From assembly GCF_001570605.1 (NCBI RefSeq), contig NZ_BBXG01000027.1, forward strand, positions 1 through 64,000: a DNA stretch of 64,000 bases. The letters are read 5' to 3'. This stretch comes from Herbidospora cretacea (GTDB lineage: Bacteria > Actinomycetota > Actinomycetes > Streptosporangiales > Streptosporangiaceae). The notes beneath the pieces are model-generated. The model ran no database searches. It was not told the DNA's origin and was given only the letters and a program-made list of their open reading frames with translations. A program made the position numbers and the translations under genes. Each line of letters starts with the position of its first letter. The stretch's first letter is position 1. This document shows positions 26,754 through 34,185 of this stretch, piece by piece.

Positions 26754-27713
26754 TCAGTTCTTGACCTGGGGTTTTCCCCTGCCCTTGAAGAAGATCCCGG
26801 GGAACCCGGCGGTCTCGAAGCCGAGGCTCGGGTTGTTGCGGAGCTTCGAGCGGGTGAGGTGCAGGGTGCCCGAGTTGTCGTTGCTGACGAAGAAGATGGC
26901 GCCGCCGCCCTCGTTGGCGCGGTTGTTCTGGATGGTCGAGCCGGTGATCCTGACGGTGAAGTGGTTGCCGTCCATGTAGAGCGCGCCGCCGCTGCCGCCG
27001 CCCGGCTTGCCGCTGCGGGCCGGGTTCGCGCCCGAGCCGGTCGCGCGGTTGCCGGTGAAGACGCTGTTCTGGATCACCCACGAGACGCCGATGCTGCTCA
27101 GCGCGCCGCCGTTGGCGCAGGTCCCGTTGGTGAACCTGCTCCTGACGACGGTGACGGGCAGGTCCCGGTACTGGTCGAGCACGCGGATGGCCGCCCCGCC
27201 CAGGTCGGGCCCGCTCGCCTCACACCGGTTGCGGGTGAAGGTGGCGTTGAGGACGCTCAGCCGCCCGCCCCGGACGAAGATCGCGCCGCCCCCGCCGCCC
27301 TCGGCGACCTGGCCGATCGAGTTGCCGTCGGCGAACCCGATGTTCCTGACGGTCAGGCGCGGTGTGGCCTGGTCCTGGCAGTGGGAGGTGGTCCACACCT
27401 GGGCCCGGTCGCAGGTGTTCATGTAGAGGATGCGGCGCTTGCCCATGCCGCTCAGCGTGACCTTGCCGCCGCCGTCGATGACGACGTCGCTGCTGGTGTT
27501 GCGGACCTTCGCGGTGGCGGTCATCTTGATCGTGACCGGCCGGGGCCCGCAGTCGAACCGGATGGTCCCGCCCCTGGCGACCGCGCTGACGACGGCCTGC
27601 GAGGTGCAGCTCGCGGGAGTTCCCTCGCCGACGACCCGCACGGCCGCCGCCTGAGCCGGGAGCGCCGTCGAGACCAGCGGGACGAGCAGGACGGCGGGAA
27701 GCAGGAGACGCAT
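26754..27713 (-). CDS. Secreted right-handed beta-helix protein
   Basis: 319-aa exported protein with a signal peptide ending near STALPAQA-AAV. The mature part is a series of short strand repeats of the pectate-lyase-like or polymorphic-repeat type, seen as recurring units such as GGAIFVRGGRLSVLNATFTRN, GGALSSIGVSWVIQNSVFTGN and GGAIFFVSNDNSGTLHLTRS. No catalytic residues of known polysaccharide lyases can be pointed to. The C-terminal segment FKGRGKPQVKN is basic. It lies in a run of secreted-protein genes, so binding to or breakdown of plant or microbial polysaccharide is a reasonable guess only. Confidence 0.8.
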   Translation of the reverse strand: MRLLLPAVLLVPLVSTALPAQAAAVRVVGEGTPASCTSQAVVSAVARGGTIRFDCGPRPVTIKMTATAKVRNTSSDVVIDGGGKVTLSGMGKRRILYMNTCDRAQVWTTSHCQDQATPRLTVRNIGFADGNSIGQVAEGGGGGAIFVRGGRLSVLNATFTRNRCEASGPDLGGAAIRVLDQYRDLPVTVVRSRFTNGTCANGGALSSIGVSWVIQNSVFTGNRATGSGANPARSGKPGGGSGGALYMDGNHFTVRITGSTIQNNRANEGGGAIFFVSNDNSGTLHLTRSKLRNNPSLGFETAGFPGIFFKGRGKPQVKN

Positions 27714-27754
27714 CTGGCGAACGTTACCCCTGGGACGATCCGCAGTGAAACGGC

Positions 27755-27795
27755 ACGTTCCACGGCGTTCCGCCCCGCCGGGGGCGGTGGAACGG
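27755..27795. terminator. Hairpin between secreted-protein genes
   Basis: Inner stem CCGCCCC / GGGGCGG with a 4-nt loop at 27770-27787 and outer arms GTTCCAC / GTGGAAC. It lies downstream of the beta-trefoil gene on the minus strand, about 95 nt after its stop. No T-tract is evident, so termination is uncertain. Confidence 0.35.
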
Positions 27796-27881
27796 CGGCT
27801 GTCCCGCCTTCCCGGGTGTGCACCGGCCGCGGCCCGCCCCCGCGCCGCGACCGGTGCGCACCGCCCGCCGACGGCCAGGCG

Positions 27882-28418
27882 TCACCACCAGGTGTTGCTC
27901 CCCCTGGCCAGCCGCCACAGCCGGTCGGTGGAGTTCTGGTCGACGTCGAGGTGGAGCGAGTCCCAGCTTCCCGCGCCCTCCCAGGTGGCGATCGTGATCG
28001 CCAGCGCCGGGTTGAGCCGGGGCCGGAAGCTCCCCCACCCGGTGGGCGCGTCGCCGAAGGTCTCCTCGGCCCGCCTCGACCAGTCCTGCAGCTTCGAGCC
28101 GTCGCAGGTGCGGATGACCAGGGCGTCGCCCGCGACCGGTGCGCCGCCGGCCGGCTGGAGGCATTTGTTGGCCAGTTCGTTCCTGAAGACCGTGTAGCCG
28201 TCGGCCCGCTCGTCGACCGACCAGCGCGCGGTCGTGTACTGCCAGCGCGGCGACCGCAGGCCGATCACCCTGGCGTTCTCGCCGGTGCCGTTGTCGGCCA
28301 CCGCGAGACGGCTGCCGTCCATCCGGTTGTAGACGCGGATGTCGGTGGTGCTGTCGGCGTACGCCGGACTCGTGACCCCGGCCAGACACACGGCCGCGGC
28401 CAGCGCGATGCTACGCAC
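27882..28418 (-). CDS. Secreted beta-trefoil (ricin-type lectin-like) protein
   Basis: 178-aa exported protein with a signal peptide (SIALAAAVCLAGVTSPAYA-DS). The mature domain resembles a single ricin-type beta-trefoil: NKCLQPAGG ... ALVIRTCDGSKLQDW is a recognisable C-x(n)-QxW-like repeat, with two cysteines positioned for a disulfide. No catalytic domain is attached, so a free lectin-like or carbohydrate-binding role is the best guess. GTG 28418 is chosen because GGGAAAGGGAAG lies just upstream; the longer GTG start at 28463 would put charged residues before the signal peptide. Confidence 0.78.
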   Translation of the reverse strand: MRSIALAAAVCLAGVTSPAYADSTTDIRVYNRMDGSRLAVADNGTGENARVIGLRSPRWQYTTARWSVDERADGYTVFRNELANKCLQPAGGAPVAGDALVIRTCDGSKLQDWSRRAEETFGDAPTGWGSFRPRLNPALAITIATWEGAGSWDSLHLDVDQNSTDRLWRLARGSNTWW

Positions 28419-28684
28419 AGTGAGCTTCCCTTTCCCCCAGGTGGGACGCCCTTCCGGCTTCACTTATACACACCCTCCGCCGGATGCCGTCGGACCTGCG
28501 TTTTTCCGCATGCCCGGATGTCCCCGGACGCCTCCGGACGACCACGGATTTCCCCGGAATTTTCTCGCCATATCCGCACATCGGCCCGCTGATTGAAAAT
28601 CAGTAATCAATGGTGCATGCCATCACGAGAGGCATTACTCTCACAATTGTCACGGTTATCACCGCGTCCAGAAACGGATCCCCC

Positions 28685-29092
28685 ATGCGTGATGAGCTCG
28701 CCGGAAAGGCCTCCCGAGACCTGCTCCGCGACACGGCCGTCGGCCTGCGCGTCGACGCGGGTAACCCGTCACTGAAAGAGGTCGAGAAGGCCGCGGCCGC
28801 CCTGTGCGCCGAGGAGGACAACGCCGGATGGGTCCGGTTGCCCGACTCGACCCTCTCGGACTACCTGTCGGGACGCCGGGACGTCCTGCCCGACTGGCGC
28901 TTCGTGCACACGTTCGTCGTGGTCTGCCACCGCCTGGCCATCGGCAACGGCCTGGAGCCGGAACCGTTACGGGACCTGAAGGCGACCTTCGGGGCGCTGT
29001 GGAAGGCCGCCAAGCACAAGGAGAAGGGCTCCCTGACGGTGATCACCCCGCTGCCCTACCGTCAGTACGACATCCTTGAGCCCACGATCTGA
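28685..29092 (+). CDS. Small HTH-like protein, function unknown
   Basis: 135-aa soluble protein. The segment SLKEVEKAAAAL followed by LPDSTLSDYLSGRRDVLPDW resembles the atypical helix-turn-helix at the N-terminus of many Streptosporangiales signalling proteins, in which a STLSDYLSGRR-type recognition helix is followed by a Trp and a helix containing VVVCHRLA. Nothing after it resembles a kinase, NTPase or TPR domain, so it is a stand-alone form. The ATG at 28685 is preferred over 28610 because the intervening residues look like untranslated sequence, but neither has a ribosome site. It overlaps the next gene by 17 nt. Confidence 0.65.
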   Translation: MRDELAGKASRDLLRDTAVGLRVDAGNPSLKEVEKAAAALCAEEDNAGWVRLPDSTLSDYLSGRRDVLPDWRFVHTFVVVCHRLAIGNGLEPEPLRDLKATFGALWKAAKHKEKGSLTVITPLPYRQYDILEPTI

Positions 29093-29459
29093 AGCCTACG
29101 CGGCGGTCTCGGCCCTCTGGGGCGAGCACCTGGCCGCGCCTCTCCCGATAGGGCTGCGGTCCCTGGAGACCGCGGCCGGCGACCCCGTGCCCTACCTCGA
29201 CGCCATGATCGCCGGCTGCGTGTCGACGTACGTCCAGAACGAGGGGGACCTCGATCCGGGGCGCGCCGCGACCCTGGGCGGCTGCGCCGACGGCCTGCGG
29301 ACGCTGCTGCCGGGTCTCAGGGGCGAGAACGCGGGGTACGTCCGGCGGCTGATCCAGACGGCCGACGCCGTCCTCGGGACGGTCGGCGCAGACCTGAATC
29401 TTTCACCCCTGGACGGGCCGAATCCCCCGCCGTCCCGGCAACCGGCGGAGATCGCCTAG
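29076..29459 (+). CDS. Hypothetical protein paired with the HTH-like gene
   Basis: 127-aa helical protein that I do not recognise. It starts with TTG at 29076 inside the end of the HTH-like gene (17-nt overlap), which implies a coupled pair. Visible features are an acidic helical core (VPYLDAMIAGCVSTYVQNEGDL, GLRTLLPGLRGENAGYVRRLI) and a Pro-rich tail PLDGPNPPPSRQPAEIA. No membrane segment or signal peptide. The pairing suggests it is the partner or antagonist of the HTH-like protein; this is inference only. Confidence 0.6.
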   Translation: MSPRSEAYAAVSALWGEHLAAPLPIGLRSLETAAGDPVPYLDAMIAGCVSTYVQNEGDLDPGRAATLGGCADGLRTLLPGLRGENAGYVRRLIQTADAVLGTVGADLNLSPLDGPNPPPSRQPAEIA

Positions 29460-29628
29460 CACGCCTGGTGACAGCGCCCGCCCCTCTGGAGATCGGCGAG
29501 GTGGGTGACTGCTTGCAGCCCCGCCGCCGACGCGGTTACGGCCGGTCGAAATCGTCGCCTCGTTGACCGTGGCGCCCGGAAGATGCTGAATTCGCGGTGG
29601 CCATGTCAGCAGCATGAGGAGGACGGCG

Positions 29629-30099
29629 ATGGTTGTCGCGGGACAGATCCGGCGAGCGTTGGCACTGGGATTCGCACTGGTCACCACCGGCACGCTGGGC
29701 GTCGGCATGGCGCAACCCGCCGCCGCGACCGTCGCCGTGCTGACCGTCACGGTCGACTGCCTCAACGTCAACTACTCCGGGGACACCCGCGACTGGTATC
29801 CGTACAGCCTGCAGGTCAACACCTCGCCGGCCACGGCGGCCCCGAGCCTGGTCGCGATCCCGGCCACGCACGCCTTCCAGGCCACCAAGACCCTGCCCGA
29901 CGGGGCCACCTCCGTGAGCGTCTCGGCCCAGTGCAGCAGCGGCCACTACCCCTACGGCGACTACAGCGGGTGGACCGGCATCTCCGGCATCCCCGCCGGG
30001 ACGACCGCCATCACGGCCAGCGTGGGCTGTTCGGTCGCGCCGGTCGCGCCCGGCCCCTGGCTCACCACCTGCAGCCTGCAGTCGGTGTCCTACAGCTAG
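29629..30099 (+). CDS. Small secreted protein, function unknown
   Basis: 156-aa exported protein. A long signal peptide (IRRALALGFALVTTGTLGVGMAQPAAA-TVA) precedes a mature domain of about 120 residues rich in Ser, Thr and Tyr with four cysteines (VDCLNVNY, AQCSSGHY, VGCSVA, TTCSLQ), probably two disulfides on a beta-sandwich. ATG 29629 is chosen because a perfect AGGAGG (29617-29622) lies 6 nt upstream; the earlier ATG at 29614 overlaps that site. It ends just before a strong terminator. Confidence 0.75.
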   Translation: MVVAGQIRRALALGFALVTTGTLGVGMAQPAAATVAVLTVTVDCLNVNYSGDTRDWYPYSLQVNTSPATAAPSLVAIPATHAFQATKTLPDGATSVSVSAQCSSGHYPYGDYSGWTGISGIPAGTTAITASVGCSVAPVAPGPWLTTCSLQSVSYS

Positions 30100-30107
30100 G
30101 GCGCGGG

Positions 30108-30145
30108 CCGCGCCCCTGGGCGGGGGGTGGGTCCCAGGGGCGCGG
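30108..30145. terminator. Hairpin between convergent secreted-protein genes
   Basis: Perfect 13-bp stem CCGCGCCCCTGGG / CCCAGGGGCGCGG with a 12-nt loop. It lies 9 nt after the + strand gene and 15 nt after the stop of the 624-aa minus-strand gene, so it can serve both. Confidence 0.75.
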
Positions 30146-30159
30146 TCGCGTCAGTTCTC

Positions 30160-32034
30160 CTAGTCCTTCGGCACGTACAGCCGGATGTTGTCGATGCGGG
30201 CCTGGCCCTCGCCGACGTTCGTGTACGGCTCACCGATGACGAAGTAGTCGGGGTAGGCCGACCCGGCCGGCCACTGGTTGTCCCACGTCTTGGAGCCGAA
30301 CGCGCCCGACGCGCGGTGCGAGGTGTTGAACTGGCCGTTGTACTCCGAGGCGTCGGTGTTGTAGTGGAAGATCGGGACGTTGGCCCCGATCACGCCGGCG
30401 TCGTCGTCGATGAAGCCCCGGGTGAACCGGTAGGTCTGCTTGCCGACGTTCTTGAAGACGCCGCTGACCTCCATCGTGTAACCCGCCGGGGTGCGCTCGA
30501 TGGCGAACGCGTAGTCCTTGTGGGGCATCAGCTCGGGCTGCAGTTCCACGGCCGACTTCTGCACGCCGGAGACCGGCCGGCGGTCGCAGCTCGTCACGAA
30601 CGTCTGCGACTGGCCGAGCGAACCGGTGAAGTAGAGCATGTTCACCGTGGTCTTGTTGCTCGTGTCCCAGGGGTACTTCTGACCGGTCAGCGAGTTGCAG
30701 ACGTCGTAGCCGTTCGTGTTCCGGGACGGGGCCGGGCTGAACTGGTCCATCAGCACCTTGCGGTGCCAGTGGTACATCGCCAGGTTCCGGGGCATCGCCG
30801 GGAAGTCGAGGATCGACATGAAGTGGAAGGCGTTGTAGGCCTCGTTGCTGTCCTCCCGCACCGAGCGGGTGGCGCAGGGGTCGTTCGGGTCGATGTCGTT
30901 CGGGTTGCTGACCCAGGGGTAGAAGGTCTTGCACTCCCCGAGCTTGTAGCCGTTGTACTTGCCGTCGTAGAACAGCGAGCCGTTACGCAGGCCGCCGAAG
31001 TCGAGCGTCTTGAGCTCGTACTCGATGCGGTAGTACTTCGGCAGCGGCTCGGTGTTGCGGATGATCGCGCCACCCGTGTAGTGGGGCACCGTGATGTTGG
31101 CGACCGCGCCGACGGTGTCCAGCTTCTCCGTCGTGATCGACGGGCGCTCAGTGGTGTCGGTGTAGCTGTCGTCGACCCGCCCGCCGCTCTCGCGCGTGGA
31201 GAGGGACGCCGTGAGCCAGCCGTCCTTGCCGAACTCGGTCTCCTGCCGGTAGGTCCGCATCGTCGCCATCGACGCGTCGAACTCGGGGCCGAGCTGGAGG
31301 CGGTAGAGGTCGCCGTTGTCGTCGTTGTAGTCGTCGACCGGGTCGCTGTAGTCGTCGAGCACCCACGGGCTGGCCTCGGTGCGGATCTTCTTGTTGAACG
31401 GCTCGTCGTACTTGAGCCGCCAGCGGATCGGGGTGGGCTCCGGGTCGGGATCGGCGGCCGCGCACGGCGGGGTCACGCCGTCGTCCTCGACGATCGTCAG
31501 CGTGACGCTGTGGAAGGTCACCCCGGTCGTGCCCGCCTCGACGCGGAAGTCGGCGCCGCCGTTCTCGCGGTTGGCGAACCGGGCGTCCATCAGCTCGAAG
31601 CCGGCCGTCTTCCACGTGTTCGACCCGGTGCGGTTCACCGAACCCGTCGAGCCGTACGCGCTGCTGGTCGAGTCGTACTGGACGCGGAAGGTGGCACCGC
31701 CCTCGTCGAAGTACTCGACCATCAGGCACGCGACGTACGCGCCGTCGAAGGCGACCGCGTCGTCGACCTGGAAGTACATGTGCTGCGCCGGCGCCGAGGT
31801 CTGCACGGTCCTGCGCGCGTTCTTCCCGCCGACCGTCACCGGCGCGGTCGTGCCGTCACCCTGCTCGATCTGGCGCAGGCCGTTCTCCTCGTTCACCTCG
31901 CCCAGGACGATCGAGGCGCTGGTCCCGTCCGCGGCGGCCGGTGTCGTGGCCAGGAGCAGAGACGCCCCCAGGGTGACCACGCTCAGGGCCGCCACGGCGG
32001 AGCGCCGTCTGCGATTGCGAGTTGCTGCTGTCAT
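30160..32034 (-). CDS. Large secreted protein, probable polysaccharide-active, family not recognised
   Basis: 624-aa exported protein with an Arg-rich start and signal peptide (AALSVVTLGASLLLATTPAAA-DG). About residues 35-190 look like a carbohydrate-binding beta-sandwich (MVEYFDEGGATFRVQYDS, WKTAGFELMDARFANRENGG). A Pro/Asp linker (DPDPEPTP) follows, then a large domain (about 200-624) with a concanavalin-like flavour: DGWLTASLSTRES, TGGAIIRNTE, YYRIEYELKTLDFGG, YAFAIERTPAGYTMEVSG, and ending RIDNIRLYVPKD. No catalytic motif of GH16 or a known lyase can be assigned. ATG 32034 is chosen for its GGAAAAGGA ribosome site; the longer frame upstream is Arg-rich noise. Confidence 0.72.
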   Translation of the reverse strand: MTAATRNRRRRSAVAALSVVTLGASLLLATTPAAADGTSASIVLGEVNEENGLRQIEQGDGTTAPVTVGGKNARRTVQTSAPAQHMYFQVDDAVAFDGAYVACLMVEYFDEGGATFRVQYDSTSSAYGSTGSVNRTGSNTWKTAGFELMDARFANRENGGADFRVEAGTTGVTFHSVTLTIVEDDGVTPPCAAADPDPEPTPIRWRLKYDEPFNKKIRTEASPWVLDDYSDPVDDYNDDNGDLYRLQLGPEFDASMATMRTYRQETEFGKDGWLTASLSTRESGGRVDDSYTDTTERPSITTEKLDTVGAVANITVPHYTGGAIIRNTEPLPKYYRIEYELKTLDFGGLRNGSLFYDGKYNGYKLGECKTFYPWVSNPNDIDPNDPCATRSVREDSNEAYNAFHFMSILDFPAMPRNLAMYHWHRKVLMDQFSPAPSRNTNGYDVCNSLTGQKYPWDTSNKTTVNMLYFTGSLGQSQTFVTSCDRRPVSGVQKSAVELQPELMPHKDYAFAIERTPAGYTMEVSGVFKNVGKQTYRFTRGFIDDDAGVIGANVPIFHYNTDASEYNGQFNTSHRASGAFGSKTWDNQWPAGSAYPDYFVIGEPYTNVGEGQARIDNIRLYVPKD

Positions 32035-32185
32035 TGCGCTTCCTTTTCCGTTGAGCAAGGCGTCCGACCGGGCCTCGGGGCCGCCTGAGGCACGGCCCCC
32101 GGTACGGTGCCGATGTGCGCCGGTCCGGTTCTCTCGCCGGACTCGCGTCACCCGTGAGTCGCGCTCGTCAGCGTGCTGACGGCCG

Positions 32186-32380
32186 TCACGTCCTGTCCGA
32201 TGAGAGTGCTTCGTCGTCGGGGGCGAGCCCGTCTGGTGCGATGACCGCGACTTGAAACCCGGCCGCCGGATCGTCCGGGCTCGCGTCCGCTGTGCCGGCG
32301 GACGCCACCGCCTCCGGCAGCTCGAACGCCTCAATCGCACTCGACGACTTTCTCGTCGCCGGCATTCCTGTCGTCACCAT
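32186..32380 (-). CDS. Possible small peptide gene (uncertain)
   Basis: 64-codon frame starting with ATG. It encodes an acidic, Ala-rich peptide with a central AFELPEAVASAGTADASPDD. Unlike the other frames in this region its third positions are mostly G or C (about three quarters). The size and the F-x-L core in an acidic leader-like segment recall RiPP precursor leaders, but the C-terminus has no Cys and no maturation enzyme is nearby. The start codon overlaps the palindrome at 32379-32395, and no good ribosome site is seen. Possibly not a gene. Confidence 0.22.
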   Translation of the reverse strand: MVTTGMPATRKSSSAIEAFELPEAVASAGTADASPDDPAAGFQVAVIAPDGLAPDDEALSSDRT

Positions 32381-32395
32381 TCGAATAACTCGAAT
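32379..32395. promoter_or_regulatory. Palindrome ATTCGA-N5-TCGAAT, copy 1
   Basis: Perfect 6-bp arms around ATAAC. The same arms with the same 5-nt spacing recur at 32500-32516, so both probably bind one dimeric protein. Confidence 0.5.
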
Positions 32396-32499
32396 CCTCT
32401 TCGATTCTGTACCTGATCACAGCCTTGATAAATGCGAGACACCTTGTCAAGGGTTTCGATTCGTGTACTTCCCGGCCGATCGCCGGATTCCTCACCGGC

Positions 32500-32516
32500 A
32501 TTCGAGAATGTCGAAT
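32500..32516. promoter_or_regulatory. Palindrome ATTCGA-N5-TCGAAT, copy 2
   Basis: Perfect 6-bp arms around GAATG, 121 bp from copy 1. Flanking bases (ATTCCT ... CACC before the site) are also partly shared with copy 1. Confidence 0.5.
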
Positions 32517-32964
32517 CGACGGTTCGCCTCGACACCGGCGTGGAGCCGTCGACGGTGATGGGCGCCGCTCGCGACAGGGTCGAGCGCAGACGGCTTCGAG
32601 GGACGCCACGCTCGCGCCACCCTGAGGTTCGCTCGGGAGACCTGACCACCAGCCGCATTTTTAATGGCCGATTCACGCATAGATCAGAACAATTCGACAA
32701 GGGTCTCTCCGATTTCGCCCGCGAAGCACGCGTACTTTTGTCAGCAGAGCCGTTCGATGGTCGCGCAGAAAATGCAGCACCAGAGCGGATGGCGCAATGA
32801 TCATCCTGGCCCGTCCATCGAGTGAACGAAAGCCTTCAGCGAATTCCCGATATCGAGGAGGTGATGACGGGGGCCAGGACGCCGGCTCGGCACTTTCAGC
32901 CTCGGGACAGTGAGGCCGCAGGCCTCCGGTATCGCGACGCCGGCCACGATCTAGGGTCGAACCC

Positions 32965-33939
32965 ATGGACTATGTACGTTTGGGCACCACGGGTCTCAAG
33001 GTCAGCCGCATCTGCCTGGGCATGATGAGCTACGGCGAACCCCGTGAGGGCTCCGAATGGATGCTCCCCGAGGACCAGGCCGAACCCCTCGTCCGCCAGG
33101 CCGTCGAAGGCGGCGTCACCTTCTTCGACACCGCCGACATGTACTCCGCCGGCGCGTCCGAGGTCGTCACGGGCAACCTGCTGAGGAAGTTCTTCGAGCG
33201 CCGCGACGACTACGTCCTGGCGACCAAGGTCTTCTTCCCCGTCCGGCAGGGCCAGAACGACAGGGGCCTGTCCCGCAAGCACATCATGGCCGCCGTCGAC
33301 GACTCCCTGACCCGCCTGGGCACCGACTTCGTCGACCTCTACCAGATCCACCGCTGGGACGACGAGACCCCCATCGAGGAGACGATGGAGGCGCTGCACG
33401 ACGTCGTGAAGGCGGGCAAGGCGCGATACATCGGCGCGAGCTCCATGCACGCCTGGCAGTTCGCCAAGGCCCAGCACGTCGCGGACAAGCACGGCTGGAC
33501 CAGGTTCGTCGCGATGCAGAACCACTACAACCTTCTCTACCGCGAGGAGGAGCGCGAGATGATCCCGCTCTGTCTCGACCAGGGCGTGGGCCTCATCCCG
33601 TGGTCCCCGCTGGCCAGGGGCCTGCTGGCCCGCGCGGGCCAGGACCAGCACACCACCCGCCAGGACGGCGACGGCAACCGCCAGCGCCTCCTCTACGGCG
33701 GCCCCGGCGACGCCGACGTGCTGGCCAAGGTGGCGGAACTGGCGGGTGAGAAGGGCGTCGCCCCGGCGACTCTCGCCCTGGCCTGGCTGCTCCACCAGCC
33801 CGGCATGGTCGCCCCCATCATCGGCGCGACCAAGGACGGCCACATCCCCGACGCTCTCGCAGCGGTGCAGCTCGAGTTGTCGGAGGAGGAGCTGGCCGCC
33901 CTCCAGGCCCCCTACCAGCCGAGGTCGGCGCAGTTCTGA
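32965..33939 (+). CDS. Aldo/keto reductase
   Basis: 324-aa NADPH-dependent oxidoreductase of the AKR superfamily with a TIM-barrel fold. Catalytic residues are visible: Asp and Tyr in FFDTADMYSAGASE (about residues 52-65), Lys in VLATKVFF near 87, and His in DLYQIHRWD near 128. The C-terminal cofactor-binding segment VAPIIGATKDGHI is also present. It resembles the general AKR group acting on aldehydes or sugar derivatives; the substrate is unknown. TAGGGT at 32952-32957 lies 7 nt before the ATG, so the mRNA is probably leaderless. Confidence 0.92.
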   Translation: MDYVRLGTTGLKVSRICLGMMSYGEPREGSEWMLPEDQAEPLVRQAVEGGVTFFDTADMYSAGASEVVTGNLLRKFFERRDDYVLATKVFFPVRQGQNDRGLSRKHIMAAVDDSLTRLGTDFVDLYQIHRWDDETPIEETMEALHDVVKAGKARYIGASSMHAWQFAKAQHVADKHGWTRFVAMQNHYNLLYREEEREMIPLCLDQGVGLIPWSPLARGLLARAGQDQHTTRQDGDGNRQRLLYGGPGDADVLAKVAELAGEKGVAPATLALAWLLHQPGMVAPIIGATKDGHIPDALAAVQLELSEEELAALQAPYQPRSAQF

Positions 33940-33945
33940 GGCACG

Positions 33946-34158
33946 TCAGGCCGACACGGACACCGCGCGGTACGGAAAGCCGTCCTGACCGGGGGCCTCC
34001 CATTCCAGGTCGACGGGCTGGCCGGCGATCAGCGACCGGTATCCGTCGGCCTGGATGTGGCTGAAGTGGGTCCAGCAGCCGCCGGGGGTCTCGGGAGAGT
34101 CGACGACTCCCCAGCCCTCGTCGGCGTGCCACTCCCTGACCACGCCTCGAACGCTCAC
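33946..34158 (-). CDS. Cold-shock-domain protein
   Basis: 70-aa single cold-shock (OB-fold) domain that binds single-stranded RNA or DNA. The opening VRGVVREWHADEGWGVVDS corresponds to the RNP1-bearing segment of CspA proteins, although several aromatic positions differ from the usual KWFNxxKGFGFI, and CWTHFSHI corresponds to RNP2. It is more divergent than housekeeping CspA. GTG 34158 is chosen since GGGAGG lies 6 nt upstream. The frame is open much further upstream but that part is antisense to the ligase gene. Confidence 0.82.
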   Translation of the reverse strand: MSVRGVVREWHADEGWGVVDSPETPGGCWTHFSHIQADGYRSLIAGQPVDLEWEAPGQDGFPYRAVSVSA

Positions 34159-34185
34159 CACAGGCCTCCCCGCTACAGTCGCCCC

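Larger units (their letters stand above)
32035..32964. other. 930-bp intergenic region with several inverted repeats, no convincing gene
   Basis: Open frames exist on both strands but their codon use is unlike the neighbours: A or T is frequent at third positions. Part of it (about 32380-32800) is clearly less GC-rich than the rest of the window. It contains the palindrome GTCAGC-GT-GCTGAC (32167-32180), a GACTC/GAGTC pair (32140-32160) and two copies of ATTCGA-N5-TCGAAT. It may combine the promoter of the secreted-protein gene, regulatory sites and degraded sequence. Confidence 0.6.

Noticed and set aside
28610-28684. Upstream ATG for the HTH-like gene
   Set aside because: Adds 25 residues of mixed hydrophobic sequence with no ribosome site; the family-like part begins after 28685.
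32444-32460. tRNA-like segment (GGTTTCGATTC)
   Set aside because: Resembles a T-psi-C loop only; no acceptor stem, anticodon arm or D arm can be paired around it.
32379-32516. LexA (SOS) boxes
   Set aside because: Arms are ATTCGA ... TCGAAT, the opposite order from TCGAAC-N4-GTTCGA, and the spacer is 5 not 4.
32432-32800. 122-codon + strand frame in the 32-33 kb gap
   Set aside because: Third positions are rich in A and T compared with true genes here, and no family resemblance is seen.
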